A DNA stretch of 64,000 nucleotides, from the NCBI RefSeq assembly GCF_004798865.1, contig NW_025335268.1:38393485-38457484 (forward strand), given 5' to 3'. The DNA is from Varanus komodoensis. Its lineage: Eukaryota; Chordata; Lepidosauria; Squamata; Varanidae. The stretch's first letter is position 1. Every line of letters begins with the position of its first letter. Shown here one piece after another: positions 41,801 through 50,189 of the stretch. The position numbers were made by a program, and so were the translations under genes. The notes under the pieces are model-generated. The model saw only the letters and a list, made by a program, of their open reading frames with translations, ran no database searches and was not told the DNA's origin.

Positions 41801-44800
41801 GTAATACTAATTATATATAGCTGAAATCATGAGAAAGCTTCTGATTTTGTCTTGGTGGCTGTGATGGAGCAAAGGGATGATTGTGTAAGCCCAGGTAGAA
41901 CAGCTGGACTCATTCCCATCATGATAAATTAGGTTTATTACTACGTATAAACATAGCCCCTTCTACACCCCACAATTCATTTCATGTGCACTCAAATTCC
42001 CAATGGAAACTGATTATCTTATTGGTGCTTCATCCATAAAAGCTAGAAGAATTTGGTCCTATCAGTCAACAAATTTGCTTACTAAAGCTACTTTGTGTAT
42101 TACTTCCTAACCAGAGAAAAGCAAGAAATGTTATTTCATGAGTTACATTCTGGGTCAAGTTTTGTTTTCTTATTGTTGCAGTTTATCGTGAAAATATATG
42201 CATGCTGGTTTACTGCATCCACAGCACACTTGCACTGTTAGGCAGTCCTGCTGTTAACCTCCAGAGGTGAGAAAACTCATTTTGGGTGCAATCCTGTCAG
42301 GATGGCTGTAAGCAGTTGGCTTTGGAGGCTTACAGACTTCCAGTGCAGCAGGATGGAGCAGCAGAGATGGTCTTTGGCCCCCCCTCCTCCCATTTTACAT
42401 TAGCACTAGAATTTTTCACCTGCCTAACTGGGGTGCTTCCGAGAGGAAGAAGTCAGATATTCTCGCTGCTCCAGTCATGTCTCCACTCCTTCCCCCGCCT
42501 TCTACCTTTCTCAAGGTCCTTTCCTGACCTCAAAGGGCAGCTCTTGCAGTCTCTACTGGCTGTAAGGGAGTGCGGGGCGGGGGGGAGTGGTTCCCAGCTC
42601 TGAGGCTGGCACACTGTCCTTCACCTCAAAGCTGGGAAGCCAAACTAGGCCATTGCCTCTTGCCAATGTCTAGAGGCCACATTGCCTCCAAAAGTCTACT
42701 TAAATGTTTAAGCTCTCCCCGCTTTTAAAATGCCTGCTTAAAATTAATCTAAGTACAAGCATGTTAAATCTATAACTATCTCTTATGACTGATTCAGTGC
42801 TGCCCTGACCAAACATATCCCAGCCCATTCACACATAACAGCTAAATCATTCATTTAGCAAATAATTAATCAAGATTATCTGGCTGTCACAAACAGGTTC
42901 AGGACTTATACTCTCTGTTCCCTTTGTATGCTCAAATAAATTCCTTGATTTCCTGATTTCTGGCAAGCCATTGTTTATTACATGTTAAGCGAAATAAACT
43001 ATAGTTTGCCCCCAACCCCAGAATTAGAAACCAGCTCAAGCTATGACTTCTGATTTGGAGGAAAACCATGGTTAACCCACAGGCAGTATATTAGAGCAAG
43101 ACATGGTGGTCTTCAAGTAAGGAAGGAATCATAGTATAAAAGATAAGATGGGAACATGCGAACTTCAGGAACCATTGTAATAGCCAAACTAAGTAGTCAT
43201 TTAGTTGGAACCAAGTCATTGTGCTAAAGGCTACTTTTCTGTGCAAAGAACCACAGGAAAGAAATAGCATAAAATGTTAGTAAAAATAATACAAATATCC
43301 AATATATATTTGGCCTACTAAGTAGTGCAAACATTAATACTGATATGTTTAGCATGTTTTAGTGGTTAAATTAACTAGTAAGAGAGCCAGTGTGGTGTAG
43401 TGGTTAAGAGCATGGGACTGGGACTCAAGACGTTCTGGGTTCTAGTCTTCGCTCAGCCATGAAGCCAGCTGAGTGTCTTTGGGCCAGTCACAGACTCTCA
43501 GCCCAACCTACCTCACAGGGCTGTTGTTGTGGGGATAAGATGGAGGAGGAGAATGATGTAAGCTGCCTTGAGCCCTTTGTAGGAAAAAGGCAGGATATAA
43601 ATCAATCAATCAATCAATCAATCAATAAAAATTATTCAATAAATGTGTAACAATCTAAGAACTCAGGTTACATATTCAAAGTGCCATTCTAACTGACAAA
43701 GCATGGGTTAAACCCACAATTTGCTGCCTTTGTATATGAAGTGGATCATTTTTTAGTTTTTAGTTTTACTTCAGACTTCTGCTTCCTTTTTATTCATCTC
43801 GCTTGTTCTCAGCCACTTCCTTTTCCAAATGTCTTTGAATTTTCTTCTTCTATATCTTAAACCCTCATTTCTGAGCACCAACAGTCAAAGATTCAGAAAC
43901 CCTTGCCTTTCCCCCCTCATCTCCTGTTACTAGCTGCACAGAATCCTTCCTGTTCCTAAAGCTCTAGATGGGTTTCTTAGTAAAACTGTTTTTCCATTCA
44001 TCTTACAGATGGTGGCATATGAACATCTACTACAAACAATTTTTTTCCAAACAATTACTCATCAACGTTTCGTGGTATCACAGCAGCTTACAACTGTAAC
44101 TTGCTGAATATGTTGGGGGGGCATGTAACACCCCCCGCCACCAATAAAGGTGTAATTTGGGACTACATATCTCAAGCTACCACCATGGTAAGAAACTTGC
44201 AAGGGTGACTCCAATGGAGAACATAACATGATACAACAGGTGAGCTGGTGTTCCACAGGAGAATCACTCTTGGACTGGGGAAATCGAGATTTACAGTGGG
44301 AGCCAGAAACTGGCAGGGCATGCAACACAATGGCAGTGTAGGAGTTCATTCTTCACATTTTCAGGCTGGAAACAAAGCTATCCAGGAACAGTATATGTGC
44401 TGGAAAAATGCAGGCTGCATTTGAATAGGCTTACACACCTGTAACTCTGCTCAGAGTCAGGGCGGTAGGCTTCTAAAGTCCGCTACAAATGGCGCACCCC
44501 GGAAGATGTCCTTATACTACCGGGCACCTTCCGCCTTTCACTTCTTCCCATTAGCAGCGCAGTGTTAATAACGTATGTTTAGAAACTGCGCCCGCTGACT
44601 TCAGAGGGGCTTTAGCTCTTAGGAAATGCATGCAGACGTGCACAAAAGCCTGCACAGAATGTCGTGCGAGAAAGGAAAAGACCCACCACTTTGGAAGTTT
44701 GCCTTAATGCGAACGTGACCCCGGAGCGGCCACGAATCAGAATAAAGCGAGAGCCAGAGATTAAGAGAGGTGGCCGCGCAAGAAAACCCCTTCCTCATAC

Positions 44801-45042
44801 TAGCACCGGGTCCTTTATCCCAAGCAGGCAGAGAAGGGAACGCGCGTACAACGCCTGACGCAGCCTCGCGGTATTCTACGATTCGAGGCCCCCACTTCGG
44901 GCCGATGACAAGCCCCCTTCCCTCCCCCCATGCCAAGATGCCACGACAGCACAGCGATGGCAACGGCAGACGAGACGCACCCCTTAAACTTGCCCGCAAG
45001 CGAAGCCGGCAGCGGTGTCGTTTGCATCGCCATTTTACTCAT
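32098..45042 (-). CDS. ARMT1: ARMT1, DUF89-family damage-control phosphatase (complete gene, 5 coding exons)
   Basis: The exons 44981-45042, 41288-41393, 36214-36449, 33287-33452 and 32098-32862 join in phase (2, 0, 2, 0) to 1335 nt, 444 residues plus stop. Human ARMT1 (C6orf211) has about 441. The family is a metal-dependent phosphatase of the DUF89 group, active on sugar phosphates such as fructose-1-phosphate. An older report describes PCNA glutamate methylation. Recognisable parts are SFAYNTIKDRMPLILTKVID, KLRNELQTDKP, ECYMYRRIHEAI, the metal-site segment VLDNAGFELAADLVLADFLL, and KGDLNYRKLLGDRKWEF with the subfamily's conserved Asp-Asn. It starts head to head with RMND1. Confidence 0.96.
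33287..33452 (-). CDS. ARMT1: ARMT1 coding exon 4
   Basis: The 166-nt exon (phase 2 in, 0 out) reads PPIGDFDVFKEEKVHAFFNS ... LKEEFFKLIQ, matching human PPIDYFDVFKE ... LKDEFFKLLQ. The acceptor is GTTTAG and the donor CAG/GTAAAA. The split codon joined to exon 3 gives CAT (His), where human has Ser. Confidence 0.95.
33717..34961. mobile_element. Mariner-like MITE split by an L2 insertion
   Basis: The outer ends CAGTGGTTCCTTGTACTTCG and, inverted, CAGTGGTGCCTTGTAGTTCA lie inside a TA/TA target duplication (33715-33716 and 34962-34963). Removing the L2 at about 33868-34735 leaves about 380 bp, close to the 372-bp related element at 48800. No transposase. It sits within ARMT1 intron sequence upstream of exon 4. 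Confidence 0.85.
33868..34735 (+). mobile_element. 5'-truncated L2-clade LINE nested in a MITE
   Basis: Very similar to the C-terminal half of the L2 at 13.5 kb: RANKPKLNPDKTEVLLVG, LLDPELSLEAQVTAVARSAF, VGLPLKTVRILQLVQNRAVR, HWLPIEVRAQFKVLVMTYKA. It then has the same GTCCCGAGGCTTTGGCGAATGGGGCGGCAT 3' block (given in part) and a TA-rich tail. At least two frameshifts. The flanks TGAGGGGGAGTATT and TGAGGGGAATTAAT look like an imperfect target duplication. Confidence 0.92.
34964..36213. other. ARMT1 intron 3 remainder
   Basis: AT-rich sequence without a recognised element apart from a small AAATAAATAAATA tail near 35750. No other feature seen. Confidence 0.45.
36214..36449 (-). CDS. ARMT1: ARMT1 coding exon 3
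   Basis: The 236-nt exon (phase 0 in, 2 out) reads KGIEAEKKAIAYLSKLRNEL then QTDKPLIAM, LWNQYLEYHQNL, SWFQSPWLYTECYMYRRIHE, AIVL. Human has GVEAEKKAISLLSKLRNEL and SPWLLVECYMYRRIHEAI. The acceptor is ACTTTATTTTAG and the donor CA/GTAAGT. Confidence 0.96.
36724..37104 (-). other. Unassigned 126-codon open frame
   Basis: The reading includes DPDGFCPTCEEEGTRHYRVD, with a CxxC pair, followed by histidines and cysteines (FQCQLHSLICG). It resembles a zinc-binding or processed-gene fragment, but I cannot name a family. No splice sites fit ARMT1. It may be a chance frame or a decayed retrocopy. Confidence 0.2.
39697..39716. repeat. T20 homopolymer
   Basis: Twenty Ts in a row. No truncated LINE body is recognisable next to it. 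Confidence 0.7.
39940..40140 (-). mobile_element. L2-clade LINE 3' end, minus orientation, diverged
   Basis: Starts with a (TTTA)n tail; ends with AAAAAGGATTTGGCCTGGCG and CCAAAAAG, the reverse of the L2 segment coding [17 protein letters not shown]. Middle part degraded. Confidence 0.6.
41288..41393 (-). CDS. ARMT1: ARMT1 coding exon 2
   Basis: The 106-nt exon reads SFAYNTIKDRMPLILTKVID then TLHRHKNEFFEEYGE. Human has SFAYLTIKDRIPQILTKVID and TLHRHKSEFFEKHGE. The acceptor is TCTTTGTAG and the donor GAA/GTAAGA, phase 2 in and 0 out. The codon GG/A split over the intron restores the conserved Gly. Confidence 0.97.
41394..44980. other. ARMT1 intron 1
   Basis: AT-rich, with a SINE at 43384-43630. 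The CpG island begins toward its right end (about 44.4 kb on), with a CpG-rich patch at 44450-44640. Other frames are shadows. Confidence 0.5.
43384..43630 (+). mobile_element. tRNA-derived SINE with (ATCA)n tail
   Basis: Closely matches the copies at 23566 and 47281 through head, body and the AGCTGCCTTGAGCCCTTTGT end. The tail is a pure (ATCA) repeat at 43601-43626, then AATAAAAAT. Confidence 0.9.
44981..45042 (-). CDS. ARMT1: ARMT1 first coding exon
   Basis: From ATG at 45042 it reads MSKMAMQTTPLPASLAGKFK plus a split Gly codon; the donor is GG/GTGCGT. Human begins MAVVPASLSGQDVGSF, so PLPASL and the split Gly align. Two starts are possible: 45042 (20 residues) and 45033 (MAMQ...). The second fits better because AAAATGGCG around it resembles the TISU/YY1 element of short 5' UTR genes. 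The N-terminus differs from human in length. Confidence 0.85.
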
Positions 45043-45299
45043 CGTGGTAACATTCCGGCACGCGACACCGTGCCGGAGATGCGCTGTTTCCCCAGCCTGG
45101 CCCACGCTCATTGGTTGACTCCCGCACAGCGCCAAAAAGGGCGTGGGCCGAGCGAATCAGCCTCTGTCGTAGGTGGGAAGAGGCGGGGCAGACAACCCAG
45201 AGACGGAAGTCCAGGCGAGGTCACCGGGAAGGGGGCGGGAGGCGGCGGGAACCTCCGCGCGCAGGTTCCTGGAGGGAGCCGGCTGAGGCCGCGGGAAGG

Positions 45300-45379
45300 G
45301 GCGCAGGATCCGCGCCGCGGGCCCTTCGTGGAAGGGGGCCGCGAGGCTGCCCGGCGCCGCGTACTGCCTTCCCGCAGAG
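45300..45379 (+). other. RMND1: RMND1 exon 1 (non-coding), 3' end at donor
   Basis: The strong donor CGCAGAG/GTGAGC ends a GC-rich transcribed leader. RMND1 genes typically have a non-coding first exon and begin translation in exon 2. The transcription start is not determined, so the left edge is nominal. Confidence 0.6.
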
Positions 45380-45919
45380 GTGAGCTGGGCTTCCCTGCCG
45401 GGCCGAGTCGGAGCCAGCATGATGAAGGGCTCTGGCGCGTGGACCTAAGCCTCGTGGGGAGTGGATTTCATTTGAGGCCCGGGCAGGCCTCAGATGGAGC
45501 GAGAGGGGGTGGTATCCCCGCTCCCTGAAGGACTGGGGTGATCACCTGTGAGAGGAGGCTGACCAGTTCCTTCCGACCCTAAGCGTCTAGTTTTAGGCGA
45601 CTGGCGGGGGCCATGATTGGGCTAAAATGGGCAGGGGTGTGGATTTCATTTTGGACCCTGTTTCATGCACCATTGGTGCACTGATGCTTGAGAGGGTTTT
45701 GAACAGACTTGGCTGTAGACGCAATTGGTTTTTGTTGTTAATTGTAAAACAGTGATTGTGGGTTGGAGTTGAAATTACTGTTTTGTAGTGTCCCTGATCC
45801 TTCATATAAGTTAAGTTCCAGAAAAATGATGTTATGGCACTGTTATTCTTCATTCTTCACTATTGGTCATTCTACTGAATTCTAATTCCTCAGAATTCAG
45901 CTTTGAAGCTTTTTTTGTG

Positions 45920-46330
45920 GGGGGTAACATCTACATGAAATTATTGGATGAGGTTGCTTAAGAATTCGTAAAGATACAGTGTCAATAAGCTGATGGCATC
46001 CAACCTTTTTCCCTCTGTATCACATTCAGGTGTTGTGGTGGTCTCTCTGAACAAAACTCTGAACTCAATAATGAACTAGATCAGCCAGCTCTGATCTGTT
46101 GTTTTGCAGTACTGCTCCCAGAATTCCTATCAATTGGCTATGCCGACTGGAGCTGATAGGAGTCTTAAGTTAAAATATCTGGAGGGCACCAGGTTAGGAA
46201 AAGCTTGACTAGAAGAAAGTAAATTAAGCTCAATCCAGGCAAGATAGAGATATGGTTGGGAGAGACACAGTCATCCAACTGGCTAGGAATTCCAGGGCCA
46301 GGGAGCAACTATGAAGAAGCTTCCTTTCAA
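45920..46330 (+). mobile_element. L2 relic split by an hAT-like MITE
   Basis: The left part near 45925-45960 reads NIYMKLLDEV, parallel to the L2 NIYMKPLGEV. The right part from 46207 reads AAATTAAGCTCAATCCAGGC, parallel to the AAACTGAAGCTCAATCCAGAC of the intact copy. About 200-250 bp of other sequence, including 46060-46205, lies between. Confidence 0.5.
46060..46205. mobile_element. hAT-like MITE relic
   Basis: Ends in AAATATCTGGAGGGCACCAGG then TTAGGAAAAGC, the right arm of the family seen at 20338 and 25803. The left arm is poorly preserved. Confidence 0.4.
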
Positions 46331-47149
46331 GGTTTCTATGTAGAAGATGTTAGCACTGATGCTTGCTTTATAGTTCTCAAAAGTGAATTTTCGTCTATAG
46401 AGACCACATGTTTCTTCTTCACAGCCAAAATGTTATAAAATAAACATACAGAGTGGAGCAAAAGACCTAAATTCCATTGCTCCTTTACAAATCTGTGCAC
46501 ACAGAATCAACCACTTACCTCTTAAGTGCCAAGTGTCAAAAAAATCCAATGACTAGAAGAAGAATGTTGGGAGTGGAATAGATCTGCTCAAGAAGCTAAG
46601 CAGGAAGAGGGAGAGGCAAGCAGTAAAAATGAAAGTGAAACATTTAGCAGAATGCTCCACAGTCTTTGGGACATTTCAGGTATAGACTGAGGTTTATCAT
46701 ATGATTCTTTCCCTGGAAAAGAAAAGCGATAATGGTAGCAGGCCCCAATGGTAGCAGTTTGGGTATATTTTAAAGAATTTTCTCTATGAGTAAGGCAGGC
46801 ATGTGTGCGAATTATGTAGAAAATCATGATTTAAACCTCTAGTCTTACTGATTACTAGTGATTTACATCCTGCTTCCAGTCACTGCTAAAATCTTGGGAT
46901 TCAAGTTCAGGGTTGAATACAGGAGTACAAACTTGACTCTCCATGTGGAGTACAACCTCATCCAAGAGACACGGAACCCTTTTTCCATATAATTCAATGA
47001 ATTTTAACCCAACTTCTGTGCTTTATGATATGCAAGTAAAGTTATCTTCCAGCTGTCATTCTTTCCAGACGTCCAATGTATTAGAAGTGCAGGGGGGTGA
47101 GTTGTATGGGTGCCCCAGGGTTACTAAAAGTCCTTTTCTCCCTGGGAAG

Positions 47150-47280
47150 TTTGATTGTTCTGCCTTGTTTTTTGTTTGTTTTTACATTTATGCACCATCC
47201 ATCAGGCACAGAGGCTGTCTGGGAGGTTCATAACTTTAAAATACACAACAACAGAATAAGAAACATCCTAAAACACACTG
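47150..47280 (-). repeat. Possible LINE 3' tail fragment
   Basis: TTTTTACATTTATGCACCATCC resembles the reversed 3' end of old L2-type copies. A SINE inserted next to it at 47281 cuts it short. Confidence 0.3.
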
Positions 47281-47519
47281 GAGAGCCAGTGTGGTGTAGT
47301 GGTTAAGAGCACGGGACTGGGATTCAGACGATCTGGGTTCTAGTCCCTGCACAGCCATGGAGCCAACTGGTGTCTTTGGGCCAGTCACAGACTCTCAGCC
47401 CAACCTACCTCACAGGGTTGTTGTTGTGGGGATAAGATGGAGGAGGAGAATGATGTAAGCTGCCTTGAGCCCTTTGTAGGAAAAAGGCAGGATATAAATT
47501 GAAAAATAAATAAATTAAT
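47281..47519 (+). mobile_element. tRNA-derived SINE with (AATA)n tail
   Basis: Same family as 23566 and 43384: GTGGTGTAGTGGTTAAGAGC head, CAGTCACAGACTCTCAGCCC body, GCCTTGAGCCCTTTGTAGG end and AAATAAATAAATTAATAA tail. Confidence 0.9.
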
Positions 47520-48526
47520 AATCATCATCATCAAGCAAAAATAATACATTGAATGAAATGGCACAATAAATCCACAGCAATGGGGTTTATCTCCTTTAGA
47601 ATAAAAAACAGTATTTTGTTCCACCATGCATTTTGGAGGAATAAAAGTAGGGATCTAGTAAAATAAGTAGATCACTGAATAATGGTTGCCTCTGCTGCCT
47701 TTTTGTCTATACCTAAACAAAAATCTATAAGATTAATGGAGGCAGAAGCCAGCGTGTTGGAGCAAACTCTTCTGTGAAGGAAAAACTGTATATGTTGAGA
47801 AATCCAGCAGTTGCTGGGGAGGGAAAGGAAATGGTGTGAGTGGTGATCAAATATAATGATTTTCTCTTAAAGCAGAGTTTCTGAAAAGTATTTGTATTAG
47901 GGTTCCCCATCTCAATTCAGTCTATCCCACCCTGGTTTAACCATCTGTTTTTCAAAGTGCATAGATCTGTACTCACACCCATGTTTTTGCAGCCTGAAGC
48001 TAGGTAAAAAGAGCAGTAGTTCTGCCATCTACCATAGAGAATCTCTGTAAAGTTACAGTACCAGACCTCATGAGCTGGGCTGGGAAGAAAATTATCTACC
48101 TAGAATTTAATTTCCTCTAAAAGCAAGGGTGTTTGCATTTGTGTGCAATTTTAGGCACAGCTCACTGCAATCCCAAACTTTCACTGGTGGGCCATGAAAG
48201 GTCTCACTGCTTCAGGACCTCCCTGTTACCCCCATAATTTTACTGCCGGAGTCCTGATTATGTTTCAAAGCATAATCTGAATCTCAGATCTAAACAGTAC
48301 ACTCAGACCAAAGTAGCATAATAACCAAAATGATCCAATGCATGGTATGTGGGCTTTGGCTTGTTTAGTTTACTAGTGAGTGTTGCTGAACTGGCATTGA
48401 CTTCTTACTATTATATTTAATTTTATTATTTTATTTAAAGGTCTTGTATACTGTTCTTTCGCAGACACTCCAAGGACAATATACAAATAATATTGTTTGT
48501 TAAACAGTGTACAAACAACATTCTTC

Positions 48527-48690
48527 TACATTTGTATTTATATCCCACCTTTTTTGCTCTTGGGAGAAATCCAAGGTGGCTTCCATAGCTCCATGTTATC
48601 CTCATAACAATACCAACCCTGTGAGGTAGGCTGGGCTGAGGGTTTGTGGCTAAAAATCACCCAGTGTGTTTCATGGCTTCCATAATATTT
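48527..48690 (-). mobile_element. Older SINE, minus orientation
   Basis: TATTTATATCCCACCTTTTT then CCAAGGTGGCTTCC... CCTGTGAGGTAGGCTGGGCT... is the reverse complement of the body of the tRNA-SINE family, more diverged than the copy at 47281. Head incomplete. Confidence 0.65.
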
Positions 48691-48799
48691 GTGTCTTAGC
48701 TCACAACAGACTACAGCAAGTTGTGTGGTTTTTTGGTATTAAAAGGAGAGAATAGGAATTACAATGGGAAAAGTAAAGTTGCCTTTTCCATGTATAGTA

Positions 48800-49171
48800 C
48801 AGTGGTACCTTGGCTCACAAACTTAATCCGTTCCACGACTGTGGTCGCGACCCAAATTGGTTGCAACCCAAGTCAAATTTCCCCATAAGGTTCAATGTAA
48901 ATAAGGCTAATCAGTTCTGTAACCATTTTTTAAATCACAAACAATTGAAACAAAGTGACAAAGAACAGCATAGATCACGGCCATCTCCCCCCCTGAGCAC
49001 AACAGCAATCACCCCCCCCCCGAGCACGATTGCGGCCATCTCCCCCCACCAGCATGACTGTGATCGTCATCCAATGCGGAGTTCATGACCTGAGGCAAAA
49101 TTTTTCTGAAATTTCTGTTTGCGACTCAATTTGGTTGTGAACTGAGGCATTCATGATCCAACGTACCACTG
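48800..49171. mobile_element. Mariner-like MITE, TA target duplication
   Basis: CAGTGGTACCTTGGCTCA at left is partly inverted at right (...GATCCAACGTACCACTG). TA pairs stand at 48798-48799 and 49172-49173. Both sides share the ATTTGGTT/CGACC-type inner arms. The interior holds repeated AGCACGATTGCGGCCATCTC-like units. 372 bp, no coding sequence. Confidence 0.85.
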
Positions 49172-49704
49172 TATATTAGAATAATTTCAATGTGGTGTTT
49201 AGTTTTATCAATAGGTGGGTGGGGGAAGGAAATGGAACATAAATTAGCATTTATTTTTAGTTATCCAGTATGATACATAAAGTCTGGTGTCACTCACTGA
49301 AGGAAAAAGAGAACACATCCACTTCAGAAGACATTTATTTACAGTAGTCCTTAAATGAATAGTAGGTCCTCCACTGAGAACATTCTGGAATACTGACCTT
49401 TGCTTGTTTGAATTGACACTATGAAGAAAGGCACTTTTCTTTGCTAGAAATTTACAAGACTTGAAAGTGTTTGGGGGAAAATATTCTGCGTATTTATGTA
49501 TCAAACCCTATGTTTGACCATTATAATTGCTGGTGTGAATAAAATAAATTTATTGTTCCTGTCTCCCTGCTTGTTTCCTTTGAAGCTGAGCCTACAAAAT
49601 ACTCAAATGTGACTGACTTGCAGTACTAGCTGCAGTGTAGATCTTTCTGTAAAATGATAATATTCATTTTGAGAAAGCTAATATTCTGTAACTCTCTCAT
49701 TCAG

Positions 49705-50189
49705 GTCACAGTGAAAAGATGGCAGCTAAACTACTGAGATTCCTGGCTAGATCTACACACAAAATAAGCCAGTGTCAACACTTCTGTAAATATGGGCACG
49801 TGACATCAAGCAGCAGTTTTCAAGGGTCGCCAAGCAACTCAGTATTAGCAAATAGATGTATCAATCTGTGCATTCCAGAGGCAAAAGCAGAAGCCATAGA
49901 TTGGCGCAGACTCCAAGCTAATGTTACTACTGTAGGAAAGACTGTGCATCCTTTGATTATGAGTATTTGTCCTCCATCCAGGGAACAATTTTGTGTTCTT
50001 AAAAATGCATGCTACAAGGGCAATTCCAAACGTATAAGACTTACTGTTATACCAAACAGGCATTTTTCAGTTTTATCCACTAGTAAAATTGTGCCAACCC
50101 AAGGTCTGGTCTCAGGGAAAAGGCCACCGAAAGCATCTAGGACCAAGCAGCCTTCTAGAGCTAATCTACCACTACCTTCTGAAACTGAG
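49705..50189 (+). CDS. RMND1: RMND1 coding exon 2 (start codon)
   Basis: The acceptor ACTCTCTCATTCAG ends at 49704. ATG 49719 opens 157 codons, closed by the donor GAG/GTAAAG in phase 0. The start [20 protein letters not shown] is Arg/Lys/Ser-rich and lacks acidic residues, as expected for a mitochondrial targeting presequence. The stretch [18 protein letters not shown] matches human RPLKASRTRQPSRTNLPV. The middle is poorly conserved, as in other vertebrates. The frame continues to 50264 only by read-through into the intron. Confidence 0.95.

Larger units (their letters stand above)
44850..45400. promoter_or_regulatory. Bidirectional CpG-island promoter of ARMT1 and RMND1
   Basis: CpG-dense interval between the ARMT1 start (45033/45042, minus) and the RMND1 exon 1 donor (45379, plus). 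Visible motifs are an inverted CCAAT box (ATTGG at 45110-45114), GC boxes (GGGCGTGGG near 45139; GAGGCGGGGC 45180-45189), an ETS-like CGGAAGT (45204-45210) and a YY1/TISU-like AAAATGGCG over the ARMT1 start. No TATA box. The long GC-rich frames here (such as 44770-45528) are composition artefacts. Confidence 0.8.
45380..49704. other. RMND1 intron 1
   Basis: Contains a split L2 (45920-46330), an hAT-like MITE (46060-46205), a LINE tail (47150-47280), a SINE (47281-47519), an older SINE (48527-48690) and a mariner-like MITE (48800-49171). No other gene. Confidence 0.5.

Noticed and set aside
44770-45528. 252-codon plus-strand frame across the ARMT1/RMND1 promoter
   Set aside because: It overlaps the antisense ARMT1 first exon and the RMND1 leader and donor, and is Arg/Gly/Pro-rich as expected of CpG-island noise.
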